From assembly GCF_030285665.1 (NCBI RefSeq), contig NZ_CP127295.1, forward strand, positions 7,316,001-7,380,000: a DNA stretch of 64,000 nt, in the 5' to 3' direction. Position numbers and translations under genes: made by a program. Source of the DNA: Amycolatopsis mongoliensis (GTDB lineage: Bacteria > Actinomycetota > Actinomycetes > Mycobacteriales > Pseudonocardiaceae). The stretch's first letter is position 1. Each line of letters opens with the position of its first letter. Below the pieces are notes generated by a model. It was not told the origin of the DNA. It was given only the letters and a program-made list of their open reading frames with translations, and did not search any database. Positions 31,615 through 40,951 of the stretch are shown here, piece by piece.

Positions 31615-33515
31615 AGCGCCTGCGCGCGGCCTGGCCCGCGCTCGCGATCCTCGGCGTTCTGCTGCTGGTCGCCGTGCTCGGCACGCTCGTCGCGACGCAC
31701 AACCCGGACGCGCTCAGCACCGACACCGGAGGGCCCAGCGGGTCGCACTGGTTCGGCACGGACACGTCGGGCCGGGACATCTTCTCCCGGCTCGTCGCCG
31801 GCACGCGCTGGTCGCTCGCCATCGGCCTGGGGGCGGTGGCGCTCGCGCTCGTGTCGGGGGCGGTGATCGGGGCGTTCGCCGCGACCTCGCACCGCCGGGT
31901 GGACGCCGTGGTCATGCGCGTGCTGGACGTCATCATGGCGTTCCCGGGCATCGCGCTGGCCGCGGTGCTCGTCGCCGTGTTCGGCCACGGCATCCTCGTC
32001 TTGATCCTGGCCATCGGGTTCCTCAACATGCCTCCGGTGGCCCGGGTGATCCGGGCGAACGTGCTGGCCCAGTACGGCGAGGACTACGTCGCGGCCGAAC
32101 GCGTCATCGGGGCCCGCCGGTTCTTCGTGCTGACCCGGCACGTCGCGATCAACTGCGCCGCCCCGGTGCTCGTGTACTGCACGGTCACGGTGGCCGACGC
32201 GATCGTGTTCGAGGCTTCGCTGTCGTTCATCGGCGCCGGCATCCAGCCACCCGACCCGTCGTGGGGCTCGGTGCTCGCCGACGGCAAGGACCTGGTGCTG
32301 ACCGGCGGCTGGTGGGCGACGCTGTTCCCCGGCCTGCTGATCCTGGTCACGGTCCTCGCGCTGAACATCCTGTCCGAGCGGATCTCGGACGCCTGGGCCG
32401 CGCCGTCGGCCCGGGCCGTCAAGGCGGCCGAAGTCGCGAAGGCGGTCGCGAAGCGGGAAGACGCCGACACCGCGCCCGTCCTGCCGATCGCCGGCCTGCG
32501 GGAAGCGGGGGAGCGGCTGGCCCGCACCGCCCGGTCCCTCGACCACCGCGAGACGGTCCTCGAGGTCGACCGGCTCAGGATCGCCTTCCCCGGCCGCCAC
32601 GAAGGCGTCGACGTCGTCGACGGCGTGTCCTTCAGCGTCCGCGCGGGGGAAGTGCTCGGCCTGATCGGCGAGTCCGGCTGCGGCAAGACGCTCACCGCGT
32701 TGTCGATCCTCGGCCTGCAGCCCGCGGCCGCCCGGGTGTCCGGGCAGATCCGGTTCGCCCAGCGCGACCTCCTCGCGCTGCGCCCCGGCGACCGCCGCCG
32801 CCACCTCGGCCACGACATCGCGATGATCTACCAGGACGCGCTGAGCTCGCTCAACCCGGCGATGACCATCCGCGCCCAGCTCAAGCAGTTCACCCGCCGC
32901 GGCGGCACGCGCACCCCGGCCGAGCTGCTGGAACTGGTCAACCTCGACCCGGACCGGACGCTGCGCGCCTACCCGCACGAGCTGTCCGGCGGCCAGCGCC
33001 AGCGCGTGCTGATCGCGATGGCGCTCTCGCGGGATCCGAAGCTGATCGTGGCCGACGAGCCCACGACGGCGCTGGACGTCACGGTCCAGGCCCAGATCAT
33101 GGCGCTGTTGCTGCGGCTGCAAGAAGAACTCGGGTTCGCGCTCATCCTCGTCTCGCACGACCTCGCGCTGGTGTCCGAGATCGCCGACCGCGTCGTCGTC
33201 ATGTACGGCGGGCAGGTCGCCGAGCTGGGCAGCACCGCCGAGGTCGTCGGCTCGCCCCGGCACCACTACACGCGCGGGCTCCTCAGCGCCGTGCTGTCGC
33301 TGGAGGAGAACGAGGCCCGGCTCACCCAGATCAAGGGCGTCGTGCCGGCCCCGGCCGAGTTCCCGGTGGGCTGCCGCTTCGCCGACCGTTGCCCGGCGGC
33401 CCGCGCCAAGTGCCACGAGGAAACCCCGGTCCGCTTCGGCGAACCCGTCGACCACCTCGTCGCCTGCCACTTCCCGGCGGTCGACATCGCCCGTGAGAAG
33501 GAGGCGACGGCGTGA
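31611..33515 (+). CDS. siaG: Fused ABC permease-ATPase of the sialic acid importer
   Basis: A 634-residue fusion. Residues 1 to about 265 are a DppC-type permease ([23 protein letters not shown] loop [20 protein letters not shown]). After a linker of roughly 40 residues comes a DppD-type ATPase with Walker A GESGCGKT, signature [19 protein letters not shown], Walker [13 protein letters not shown] and a C-terminal Cys-containing oligopeptide-type domain ([14 protein letters not shown]). The frame is continuous, so this is a real fusion and not a sequencing artefact. C. glutamicum SiaG has, as I recall, the same fused layout. The GTG start overlaps siaF by 4 nt. Confidence 0.87.
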   Translation: MKRLRAAWPALAILGVLLLVAVLGTLVATHNPDALSTDTGGPSGSHWFGTDTSGRDIFSRLVAGTRWSLAIGLGAVALALVSGAVIGAFAATSHRRVDAVVMRVLDVIMAFPGIALAAVLVAVFGHGILVLILAIGFLNMPPVARVIRANVLAQYGEDYVAAERVIGARRFFVLTRHVAINCAAPVLVYCTVTVADAIVFEASLSFIGAGIQPPDPSWGSVLADGKDLVLTGGWWATLFPGLLILVTVLALNILSERISDAWAAPSARAVKAAEVAKAVAKREDADTAPVLPIAGLREAGERLARTARSLDHRETVLEVDRLRIAFPGRHEGVDVVDGVSFSVRAGEVLGLIGESGCGKTLTALSILGLQPAAARVSGQIRFAQRDLLALRPGDRRRHLGHDIAMIYQDALSSLNPAMTIRAQLKQFTRRGGTRTPAELLELVNLDPDRTLRAYPHELSGGQRQRVLIAMALSRDPKLIVADEPTTALDVTVQAQIMALLLRLQEELGFALILVSHDLALVSEIADRVVVMYGGQVAELGSTAEVVGSPRHHYTRGLLSAVLSLEENEARLTQIKGVVPAPAEFPVGCRFADRCPAARAKCHEETPVRFGEPVDHLVACHFPAVDIAREKEATA

Positions 33516-34465
33516 ACCTCCTGGAGCTCGACGGCGTCCACGTCGTGCACAAGATCCGCGGCCGCGGCCTGTTCGGCCACGACAGCGTCCACGCCCTCAC
33601 CGACGCCCACCTCGTCGTGAACCCCGGCGAGACGATCGGGGTCGTCGGGGAGTCCGGCTGCGGCAAGTCGACGCTGGCCAAGGTGATCGTCGGCCTGCAG
33701 CGCCCGACCGCGGGCACGGTCCGGTTCCGCGGGAAGCCCCTCGACGACGGGTCCGGGCGGGAGGTCGGCATGGTCTTCCAGGACCCGTCGACCGCGCTCA
33801 ACCGCCGGCTCGCCGTCGCCAAGATCATCCGCGACCCGCTCGACGTGCACCGCGCCGGCACGCCGGCCGAGCGCGACGAGCGCGTCCGCGAGCTCATGTC
33901 CCTGGTCGGCCTGCCCACCAGCGCCGCCGACGCGGTGCCGGGCCAGCTCTCCGGCGGCCAGCGCCAGCGCGTCGCCATCGCGCGGGCCCTGGCCCTGCGG
34001 CCCGCCCTGCTGGTCGCCGACGAGCCGACGTCCGCTCTCGACGTCTCGGTCCGCGCCCAGATCCTCAACCTGCTGCTCGACCTGCGCGAACAGCTGGACC
34101 TGGCGATGGTCTTCGTCTCCCACGACATCCAGACCGTCAAGAAGATGAGCGACCGCATCGTCACGATGTACCTCGGCCGGATCGTCGAAGAAGCCCCGGC
34201 TCCCGAACTCCCGGAAGCCGCCCGGCACCCGTACACCCGGGCCCTCTTCTCGGCGACGCCCAGCCTGCTCCACCCGGTCGAGCCGATCGTCCTCACCGGC
34301 CCGGTGCCCTCGGCGACGAACCCGCCGAGCGGCTGCCCGTTCCGCACCCGCTGCCCGAAAGCGACCGGCGAATGCGCGGCCGAGCTGCCGCCGCCGGTGG
34401 CGGCCGCCGGGGGCCACACCTACCGCTGCATCCATCCCGAGATCCCTACCGGAGTGAGCGCCTGA
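33512..34465 (+). CDS. siaI: ABC transporter ATPase, DppF-type
   Basis: A 317-residue ATPase that energises the importer with the SiaG ATPase half. Walker A GESGCGKSTLAKVIVGLQRP, signature [19 protein letters not shown], Walker B LLVADEPTSALD and switch His (FVSHDIQTVKK) are all present. The C-terminal domain has the CPFRTRCPKATGEC cysteines typical of oligopeptide-family ATPases. The start is GTG overlapping the siaG stop by 4 nt, and its own stop overlaps the nanA start by 1 nt. No unusual feature. Confidence 0.87.
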   Translation: MNLLELDGVHVVHKIRGRGLFGHDSVHALTDAHLVVNPGETIGVVGESGCGKSTLAKVIVGLQRPTAGTVRFRGKPLDDGSGREVGMVFQDPSTALNRRLAVAKIIRDPLDVHRAGTPAERDERVRELMSLVGLPTSAADAVPGQLSGGQRQRVAIARALALRPALLVADEPTSALDVSVRAQILNLLLDLREQLDLAMVFVSHDIQTVKKMSDRIVTMYLGRIVEEAPAPELPEAARHPYTRALFSATPSLLHPVEPIVLTGPVPSATNPPSGCPFRTRCPKATGECAAELPPPVAAAGGHTYRCIHPEIPTGVSA

Positions 34466-35388
34466 TGCCGAAGTTCGCCGGAATCGTCCCGCCGCTGTGC
34501 ACGCCGTTCAACGACGACTTCAGCGTGGACACCGACTCGCTGCGGCGCCACGTCGAGGTCCAGCTCGACGCCGGTGTCCACGGCGTGTTCGTCCTCGGCT
34601 CCTCCAGCGAGGTCGCCTTCCTGCCCGACGCCCAGCGCCGGGTCGTCGTCGAGACGACGGTCGACCAGGTCGCCGGCCGCGTCCCGGTGCTCGCCGGCTG
34701 TATCGACATGACGACCCTGCGGGTGGCCGAGCACATCCGGACCGCCGAAGCCGCCGGGGCCGACGCCGTCGTCGTCACCGCGCCGTACTACACGCGGACC
34801 CACGTAGCCGAGGTCGACCGGCACTTCCGCCTGCTGCACGAGCGCACGGCGCTGCCGATCGTCGCCTACGACATCCCGGTCGCGGTGCACACGAAGCTCG
34901 ACGGCGGGATGGTTCTCGATCTCGCCGCCGACGGTGTCCTCGCCGGGCTCAAGGACTCCAGCGGCGACGAAGCCGCGTTCCGGGCCGTGCTGCTGGGCAA
35001 GCGCGACCGCGGCCTCGACTCCTTCGCCGTGTTCACCGGGTCCGAGCTGGTCGTGGACGCGGCACTGGCGATGGGCGCGGACGGTGCCGTACCGGGCCTG
35101 GGCAACGTCGACCCGGTCGGGTACGTGCTCATCCACGACCACTTCAAGTCCGGCAACCTGGCCGCGGCCCGCCGGGAGCAGGAACGGCTGCTGAAGCTGT
35201 TCTCGATCACGTCGGTGGCGCCGCCGAGCCGGATGGGCCGCGGTTCGGCCGGGCTCGGCGCCTTCAAGGCCGCGATGAAGATGCGCGGGTTCATCGACAA
35301 CGCTGTCATGGCCCCGCCCCAGCTGCCGCTGGACGACGAGGAACTGCTGCGGATCAAGGAGAAGCTCGCCGAAGCCGGTCTGCTCTGA
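34465..35388 (+). CDS. nanA: N-acetylneuraminate lyase of the DapA/NanA family
   Basis: A 307-residue class I aldolase splitting N-acetylneuraminate into ManNAc and pyruvate. The TIM-barrel shows the pyruvate-binding GSSSE (residues 45-49, GTTGE in DapA), Tyr135 in IVAYDIP and the Schiff-base Lys163 in AGLKDSSGD. Family members also include dihydrodipicolinate synthase and KDG aldolases; the sialidase and NanR-like regulator in the operon make NanA the best call. The ATG overlaps the siaI stop (TGATG). No nanE or nanK gene lies here, so ManNAc must be processed by enzymes elsewhere. Confidence 0.8.
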   Translation: MPKFAGIVPPLCTPFNDDFSVDTDSLRRHVEVQLDAGVHGVFVLGSSSEVAFLPDAQRRVVVETTVDQVAGRVPVLAGCIDMTTLRVAEHIRTAEAAGADAVVVTAPYYTRTHVAEVDRHFRLLHERTALPIVAYDIPVAVHTKLDGGMVLDLAADGVLAGLKDSSGDEAAFRAVLLGKRDRGLDSFAVFTGSELVVDAALAMGADGAVPGLGNVDPVGYVLIHDHFKSGNLAAARREQERLLKLFSITSVAPPSRMGRGSAGLGAFKAAMKMRGFIDNAVMAPPQLPLDDEELLRIKEKLAEAGLL

Positions 35389-37349
35389 TGCTCCACTACG
35401 GCGCCGACTACAACCCGGAGCACTGGCCCGACGAGGTCCGCCGGGAAGACCTGAAGCTGATGGCCGAAGCGGGCGTCACGATGGTGACCGCGGGGATCTA
35501 CTCGTGGGCCGGGGTCGAACCGCGGCCGGGGGAGTACGAGTTCGGCTGGTTCGACGACGTCATGGCCGGCCTGGCCGGCGCCGGGGTGAAGGTGTGCCTG
35601 GCGACGATGACCGCGTCCCCGCCGCCGTGGCTGTCCCACGCGCACCCGGAGATCCTCCCGGTGCGCGCCGACGGCGTGCGGCTTTCCCCGGGCGCGCGGC
35701 AGCAGTTCTGCCCGTCGAGCCCGGTCTACCGCGCGCACGCCGCCCGGCTGGTCGAGCAGCTGGCGACGCGGTACGCGGGGCACCCCGCGCTCGCCGTGTG
35801 GCACGTCGGCAACGAGTTCGGCTGCCACGTCCGCGCCTGCTACTGCGACGTCTCCGCGGCGGACTTCCGCGGCTGGCTGCGGGAGCGCTACGGGACGATC
35901 GAGGCGCTCAACACGGCCTGGACGACCACCTTCTGGGCGCAGCGCTACGACGACTGGGCCGAGATCCTGCCGCCGCGCGTCGCGCCGACCTTCCCCAACC
36001 CCGCCCAGCAGCTGGACTTCCACCGGTTCTCCTCCGACGCCGCGCTCGGCTGCTTCCTGACCGAACAGGCGGTGCTGCGGCGGATCACCCCGGACACGCC
36101 GATCACGACCAACTTCGTCGGCCTGGTGCAGAAGGCCCTCGACTGGCACACGTGGACACCGCACGAGGACGTCGTCAGCCTCGACTCGTACCCGGATCCC
36201 TGCGACCCGCGCGCCCATGTCGAAGCGGCGTTCGCCTACGACCTGGTCAGGTCCGCGAAGGACCGGCCGTGGATGCTGCTCGAACAGGCGCCGAGCGCGG
36301 TGAACTGGCGGCCCCGCAACAGTCCCAAGCCACCGGGGGCGCTGCGGCTCGGCAGCTGGCAGGCCGTCGCCCAGGGGGCCGACGCCGTGCTGTTCTTCCA
36401 GTGGCGCCAGACGAGCGGTGGCGCCGAGAAGTTCCACTCCGCGATGGTCCCGCACGGCGGCCGCGACACCCGGACGTTCCGCGAAACGGCCGCGCTCGGG
36501 CGGGAACTGGCCCGCGTCCCGGAACTGGCCGGGACGCGCGTGCGGGCCGACGTCGCCCTGCTGCACGACTGGCCGAGCTGGTGGGGTCTGGAGCTGGACT
36601 CGCACCCGGCGGCACTGGAGCAGCTCGAGACGCACCTCGCGCACTACGCGCCGTTGTTCGACGCGAACATCACCTGCGACGTCGTGCACCCTTCGCGGGA
36701 TCTCACGCGCTACAAGCTCGTCGTCGTCCCGAACCTGTACTTGCTGGAACCGGCTTCCGCGGACAACCTGCGCGTGTACGTCGCCAGCGGTGGGCACCTC
36801 GTGGTGTCGTACTTCAGCGGCATCGTCGACGGCTGCGACCGCGCTCACCTCGGTGGGCACCCCGCGCCCCTGCGGGACATCCTCGGCCTGCGGGTCGACG
36901 AGTTCTGGCCCCTGGACGGGCCGATCCCGCTCGAGTTCGCCGACGGCACCACGGATTCCGGGGCGATCTGGTCCGAGTGGATCGAACTCGAAGGTGCCGA
37001 AGCCGTCGCGTCGTTCGCGGGTGGTGACCTGGCCGGGCGGCCCGCGATCACGCGGCACGCGTTCGGCGACGGCGTCGCCTGGTACGTGGGAACCCGGCCC
37101 GGCTTGGCCCCGCTGCTGGGCCGCATCACCGCGGAAGCCGGGGTGACGCCGGTGCTCGCCGCCCCGCCCGGTGTCCAGGCCGTCGTCCGGCACGGCGAGG
37201 AAAGCGCTTACCTGTTCCTGCTCAACCACGGCACCGAGCCGGTCACCGTCGACCTGCCGCAGCCCGCGCCGGATCTGCTGGGCGACCCGTCGCGGCCGCT
37301 GCGCGAGGTCCGGCTCGCCCCGCGAGGTGTCGCCGTCCTGAAGGGATGA
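35388..37349 (+). CDS. GH42 beta-galactosidase
   Basis: A 653-residue family 42 glycoside hydrolase that removes terminal beta-galactose. The acid/base is Glu143 in WHVGNEFGCH and the nucleophile is Glu299 in MLLEQAPSAVNW. A zinc-type cysteine cluster is present (Cys108, Cys146, Cys151, Cys153). The A5-like trimerisation domain (LHDWPSWWGLELDSHP) and a C-terminal beta-domain follow. No signal peptide, so it acts in the cytosol on imported galactosides. The ATG overlaps the nanA stop (TGATG). Sialidase outside plus beta-galactosidase inside suggests use of sialyl-galactosyl oligosaccharides. Confidence 0.9.
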   Translation: MLHYGADYNPEHWPDEVRREDLKLMAEAGVTMVTAGIYSWAGVEPRPGEYEFGWFDDVMAGLAGAGVKVCLATMTASPPPWLSHAHPEILPVRADGVRLSPGARQQFCPSSPVYRAHAARLVEQLATRYAGHPALAVWHVGNEFGCHVRACYCDVSAADFRGWLRERYGTIEALNTAWTTTFWAQRYDDWAEILPPRVAPTFPNPAQQLDFHRFSSDAALGCFLTEQAVLRRITPDTPITTNFVGLVQKALDWHTWTPHEDVVSLDSYPDPCDPRAHVEAAFAYDLVRSAKDRPWMLLEQAPSAVNWRPRNSPKPPGALRLGSWQAVAQGADAVLFFQWRQTSGGAEKFHSAMVPHGGRDTRTFRETAALGRELARVPELAGTRVRADVALLHDWPSWWGLELDSHPAALEQLETHLAHYAPLFDANITCDVVHPSRDLTRYKLVVVPNLYLLEPASADNLRVYVASGGHLVVSYFSGIVDGCDRAHLGGHPAPLRDILGLRVDEFWPLDGPIPLEFADGTTDSGAIWSEWIELEGAEAVASFAGGDLAGRPAITRHAFGDGVAWYVGTRPGLAPLLGRITAEAGVTPVLAAPPGVQAVVRHGEESAYLFLLNHGTEPVTVDLPQPAPDLLGDPSRPLREVRLAPRGVAVLKG

Positions 37350-39178
37350 GAATGAGAACACTGGGGAGATGGGCCGCGGTGGCGGCCCTGGTGGCGAGTT
37401 CACTGCTCGCCGTGAGCCCGGCGCAGGCCGCGCCGCAGTTCGACCAGCAGGTCCTGTTCAAAGCCTCGCAGGATCCCGGGTACAGCTGCTTCCGCATCCC
37501 GGCGATCGTCGAGTCCACTCACGGCACCCTCCTGGCGTTCGCCGAGGGCCGCATCGACAACTGCGGCGACACCGGCGACATCGACCTCGTGCTCAAGCGC
37601 TCCACCGACGGCGGGAAGACGTGGTCGCCGCTGCAGGTGGTCAACCGCGGCGGCGGGGACACGCACGGCAACCCGGTGCCCATAGTGGACCGCCGCACCG
37701 GCCGGATCGTGCTGATCACGACGTACAACAAGGGCCGTGACGACGACAAGGCGTGCGACGTCCCGTGCCCGCGCACCCCGCACTCGCAGTACAGCGACGA
37801 CGACGGCCTCACCTGGTCCACACCGGTCGACATCAGCGCGCAGGCGAAACGGCCGGACTGGGACTCGTGGTACGCGTCCGGCCCGGTGCACGGGATCCAG
37901 CTGACGAAGGGACGCCACGCCGGGCGGCTCGTGTTCGGCGTCAACGCGGAAACCAGCGACGGCACGAACTCCATCGAGAACCACGCCGGGCTCGTCTACA
38001 GCGACGACGGCGGGCGCAGCTGGCACGTCGGTGCGGTGAGCTCCTACCCGCACCCGGTAGGCGGGACATACACGCAGAAGCCGTCCGAGGTGACCGTCGT
38101 CGAACTGGCCGACGGGTCGATCTACGCCGGCGGCCGCGAGCAGGGCGGCACCGACATCGGCAACCGCGACTACGCCGTCAGCCGTGACGGCGGAGAGACG
38201 TTCTCCAAGCCCTTCACCACCATCCCCGACCTGGTGACGCCGATGGTGCAAGGAGCGATCGTGCGCGTCGGGAAGCGTCTCCTGTTCTCCTCGCCGTCGG
38301 ACACCGACCGGCGCCGCTGGATGATGATCCGGTCGTCGTACGACGGCGGCCGGACGTGGGAGAACGCCGAGCAGGGAACGCGGATCACCGCCGACTGGTC
38401 CGGGTACTCGGACCTGGTGCAGATCAGCGGCTCGGAGATCGGGCTCATGTACGAAGGGGGTGCGGTCGACGCGCGCGACGAGATCCGCTTCGCGCGCTTC
38501 ACCGAGGAATACCTGGGCTGGAAGAACTCGGCCGGACCGTCCACTCCGGACGTTTCCGGGCACGCGGACGCGCGGGTGCTCGGCGGTGCTTCGGTGGCGA
38601 CCGGGCGTTTCGGCGGCGCGGTGACCCTGGACGGCGTCGACGACTACGTCCGCGTGCCGTACGACCCGGCGCAGCCGCCGGGCGACGGCGACCTCACGTG
38701 GACGGGCTGGTTCCGCTATGGCGCCACGAAGGGCAACCAGGTGCTGTTCTGGCTGGGCGGCATGGGCACGACGGCCCCGCAGCTGTGGCTGCGCGGCGAA
38801 CCCGCGAACCACCGGCTGATCGCGACGATGACCACGGCGGCCGGGACGGCGTCGATCACGACGGCGCAGGCCTACGACGACCAGGCCTGGCACCACGTCG
38901 CGCTCGAACGCACCGGTGGGCAGCTGCTGCTGTGGGTGGACGGCGTCCAGGTCGCGTCCGGCGCCGCGGCGGCGGGTTCGGTGAGCCGGACGGTGTCGTT
39001 CCAGCTGCAGCTGGGACAGCGGCTGGACAACCAGTTCCGCTGGAACGGCAGCTTCGACGAGGTCCGCTTCTACCGCCGGGCGCTCACGGCGCCGGAGCTC
39101 GACGCGATCCGCCTGCGGAACGCGCCGGTCCCGGCCGGGCAGGTGCTGCGGCTGCCGTTCGACCGGATCCACGGCTGA
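37346..39178 (+). CDS. nanH: Secreted GH33 exo-alpha-sialidase with LamG-like domain
   Basis: A 610-residue exported sialidase. The signal peptide is MRMRTLGRWAAVAALVASSL up to AQA. The catalytic beta-propeller has the FRIP motif (residues 49-52), Asp boxes (STDGGKTW, SDDDGLTW, SDDGGRSW, SRDGGETF, SYDGGRTW) and a YSDL nucleophile region. Residues about 420-605 form a concanavalin-like LamG domain (DGVDDYVRVPYD, WHHVALERTGGQLLLWVDGV), likely for glycan or surface binding. The ATG overlaps the GH42 stop by 4 nt. It releases sialic acid for the importer of the same operon. Its 3' end overlaps the convergent EamA gene by 95 bp. Confidence 0.92.
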   Translation: MRMRTLGRWAAVAALVASSLLAVSPAQAAPQFDQQVLFKASQDPGYSCFRIPAIVESTHGTLLAFAEGRIDNCGDTGDIDLVLKRSTDGGKTWSPLQVVNRGGGDTHGNPVPIVDRRTGRIVLITTYNKGRDDDKACDVPCPRTPHSQYSDDDGLTWSTPVDISAQAKRPDWDSWYASGPVHGIQLTKGRHAGRLVFGVNAETSDGTNSIENHAGLVYSDDGGRSWHVGAVSSYPHPVGGTYTQKPSEVTVVELADGSIYAGGREQGGTDIGNRDYAVSRDGGETFSKPFTTIPDLVTPMVQGAIVRVGKRLLFSSPSDTDRRRWMMIRSSYDGGRTWENAEQGTRITADWSGYSDLVQISGSEIGLMYEGGAVDARDEIRFARFTEEYLGWKNSAGPSTPDVSGHADARVLGGASVATGRFGGAVTLDGVDDYVRVPYDPAQPPGDGDLTWTGWFRYGATKGNQVLFWLGGMGTTAPQLWLRGEPANHRLIATMTTAAGTASITTAQAYDDQAWHHVALERTGGQLLLWVDGVQVASGAAAAGSVSRTVSFQLQLGQRLDNQFRWNGSFDEVRFYRRALTAPELDAIRLRNAPVPAGQVLRLPFDRIHG

Positions 39179-40010
39179 GGGAGAGGAGGACGACGCCGGC
39201 GATGCCGAGCGCACCGCCGGCGGCGTCCGCCCAGGTCGGCACCTCGCCGAGCCAGCCGAACGCGACGGCGAGGGCGACGCCCGGGACGAGGTAGAGGGCG
39301 CCGGTCGCGACGGCGATCGAGTGCCGGGCGACCGCGTACCCCCAGGCGACGAACCCGGCGGCCGAGGGGAGCACGCCGAGGAAGACGACCGCCAGGGTCG
39401 CGTTCGGCGGGGCGGTCGCGAGCGCGTGCAGGGCCTGAGGGGCGAGCGGGGCCAGGAACAGCGTCCCGGCCCACATCGCGTAGCAGGCGACCTCGAGTCC
39501 GGTGTACCGCCGGAGCAGCGGCTTGCTGCAGAAGTGGTAGATCCCTTGGACGGCCGCGGCGGCCAGGACGACCCAGGCGGCCTGCGAGTACGCCAGGCCG
39601 CTGCCGGAGGCGATGAGGGCGCTGCCGCCGAGGGCGACCGCGCTGCCGAGCACCTTCACGGCGGTGAGCCGTTCGCCGAGGAACGCCGCGGCGAGCAGGA
39701 CGCTGAACACCGGAGCCACCGAGACGAGCAGGCTCGCCGTCCCGGCCGGGACGTGGACCTCGCCCCAGTTGAGCAGCAGCTGGTACGCGCTCATCCCGGC
39801 GAGCCCGCAGACCGCGATCAGGGGCAGGTCCGGTGCGCGGGGCAGGCGCACCTTGAGGATCGGCGCGGCCGGCAGCAGGACCGCCGACGCGACCGCGAGC
39901 CGCGCGAAGGACAGCCCGGCGACGCCGTAGCCGTCCAGGCCGACCTTGATGGCGGGGAACGCCGACGCCCAGAGCACGACGGTGAGGGCCGGCGCCAGGA
40001 GTTTCACCAC
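39084..40010 (-). CDS. EamA/DMT-superfamily transporter
   Basis: A 308-residue drug/metabolite transporter with ten hydrophobic segments. Two EamA repeats are visible: LTVVLWASAFPAIKVGLDGY opens the first and AWVVLAAAAVQGIYHFCSKP the second. EAQFLGE-type motif appears as AAAFLGERLTAVKVLGSAVA. The last 35 residues are Gly/Ala/Pro/Arg-rich and run antisense to the sialidase 3' end, so the native protein may have been extended. It is divergent from a LysR regulator, a common exporter-regulator pair. The substrate is unknown. Confidence 0.85.
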   Translation of the reverse strand: MVKLLAPALTVVLWASAFPAIKVGLDGYGVAGLSFARLAVASAVLLPAAPILKVRLPRAPDLPLIAVCGLAGMSAYQLLLNWGEVHVPAGTASLLVSVAPVFSVLLAAAFLGERLTAVKVLGSAVALGGSALIASGSGLAYSQAAWVVLAAAAVQGIYHFCSKPLLRRYTGLEVACYAMWAGTLFLAPLAPQALHALATAPPNATLAVVFLGVLPSAAGFVAWGYAVARHSIAVATGALYLVPGVALAVAFGWLGEVPTWADAAGGALGIAGVVLLSLSRGSGRTAAAAPARPGPARSAGGSRRAPAP

Positions 40011-40022
40011 TCCATCGTCGGC

Positions 40023-40041
40023 GGTACGCTGCTTAAGTACC
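40023..40041. promoter_or_regulatory. LysR-type operator candidate
   Basis: GGTAC and GTACC form an inverted repeat with a 9-nt spacer in the 68-nt gap between the EamA and LysR genes. TTAAGTACC-like sequence close to the LysR start could double as promoter. Position is the main support. Confidence 0.35.
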
Positions 40042-40078
40042 AGTTACGGTTTCTTCTGGAATCAGGAAGTCTGGCTTC

Positions 40079-40951
40079 ATGTTGGAGCTCCGCCGGCTAC
40101 GCGTCCTGCACGCCCTCGCCCAGCACCGGACGGTGGCCGCCACGGCCGTGGCGCTGCACCTGACCGGGCCGGCCGTCTCGCAGCACCTGGCGGCCCTCGA
40201 ACGCGAGGCCGGCGTACCCCTGCTGGAGAAGCAGGGCCGGGTCCTCGCCTTCACCCCGGCCGGGCGGCTGCTGGTCTCCCACGCCGAGGTCATCCTCGAC
40301 GACCTGGCCGCCGCCGAGTCCGCGCTGGCCGCGGTCGCCGGGAACGGCTCAGGGACGGTGCGGGTGGCCGCCTTCGCCTCCGCGGCGCGCCGGTTGCTGC
40401 CGCGTGCGTGGGCCGGACCGGTTTCGCTGCGGCTGGTCGAGCAGGAACCGGACGCGGCCCTGGCGTCGCTGCGCCGCCAGGACGTCGACATCGCGGTGGT
40501 GCACAGCTATTCGCTGGTGCCGCGGGACATCCCGCCGCGGTGCGAGGAGCGGGTGCTGCTGGAGGAACCGGTCCTGCTGGCGTCGGCCCGGCAGGAGCCC
40601 ACGCCGGTTCGCTTGGCGGACTTCGCGGACCGTCCGTGGCTGGTGCCGACGTCGGACCTCTCGTGCTACGAAATGATCCGGCGCGCCTGTGGTGCGGCGG
40701 GGTTCGTGCCGTCGGTGGTGGCGGAATCCGCGGATTTCGCGGTGCTGGTCGCGCTGGCCGCCGCCGGCGCCGGGGTGGCGCTGGTGCCGGAGATGGCGCT
40801 GCCGGACGGTCCGCCGGGCGTGCACCTGTACCCGCTCGAAGAACCGTTGACGCGCAAGGTGTTCGCACTGACCCGCTCGGGACTCGCGCGGCGGCCGGAC
40901 GTCCGGACGGTGCTGGACGGCCTGGAACGAGCAGCCCGGGAGAGCGGTTAG
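40079..40951 (+). CDS. LysR-family transcriptional regulator
   Basis: A 290-residue regulator. The HTH reads LRRLRVLHALAQHRTVAATA followed by LTGPAVSQHLAALEREAGVP. The effector domain (LRLVEQEPDAALASLRRQDV, VALAAAGAGVALVPEMALPD) is complete. It is divergent from the EamA transporter, whose gene it probably controls. The ATG at 40079 lacks a strong Shine-Dalgarno. The stop codon overlaps the convergent kinase stop region by 4 nt. Confidence 0.88.
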   Translation: MLELRRLRVLHALAQHRTVAATAVALHLTGPAVSQHLAALEREAGVPLLEKQGRVLAFTPAGRLLVSHAEVILDDLAAAESALAAVAGNGSGTVRVAAFASAARRLLPRAWAGPVSLRLVEQEPDAALASLRRQDVDIAVVHSYSLVPRDIPPRCEERVLLEEPVLLASARQEPTPVRLADFADRPWLVPTSDLSCYEMIRRACGAAGFVPSVVAESADFAVLVALAAAGAGVALVPEMALPDGPPGVHLYPLEEPLTRKVFALTRSGLARRPDVRTVLDGLERAARESG

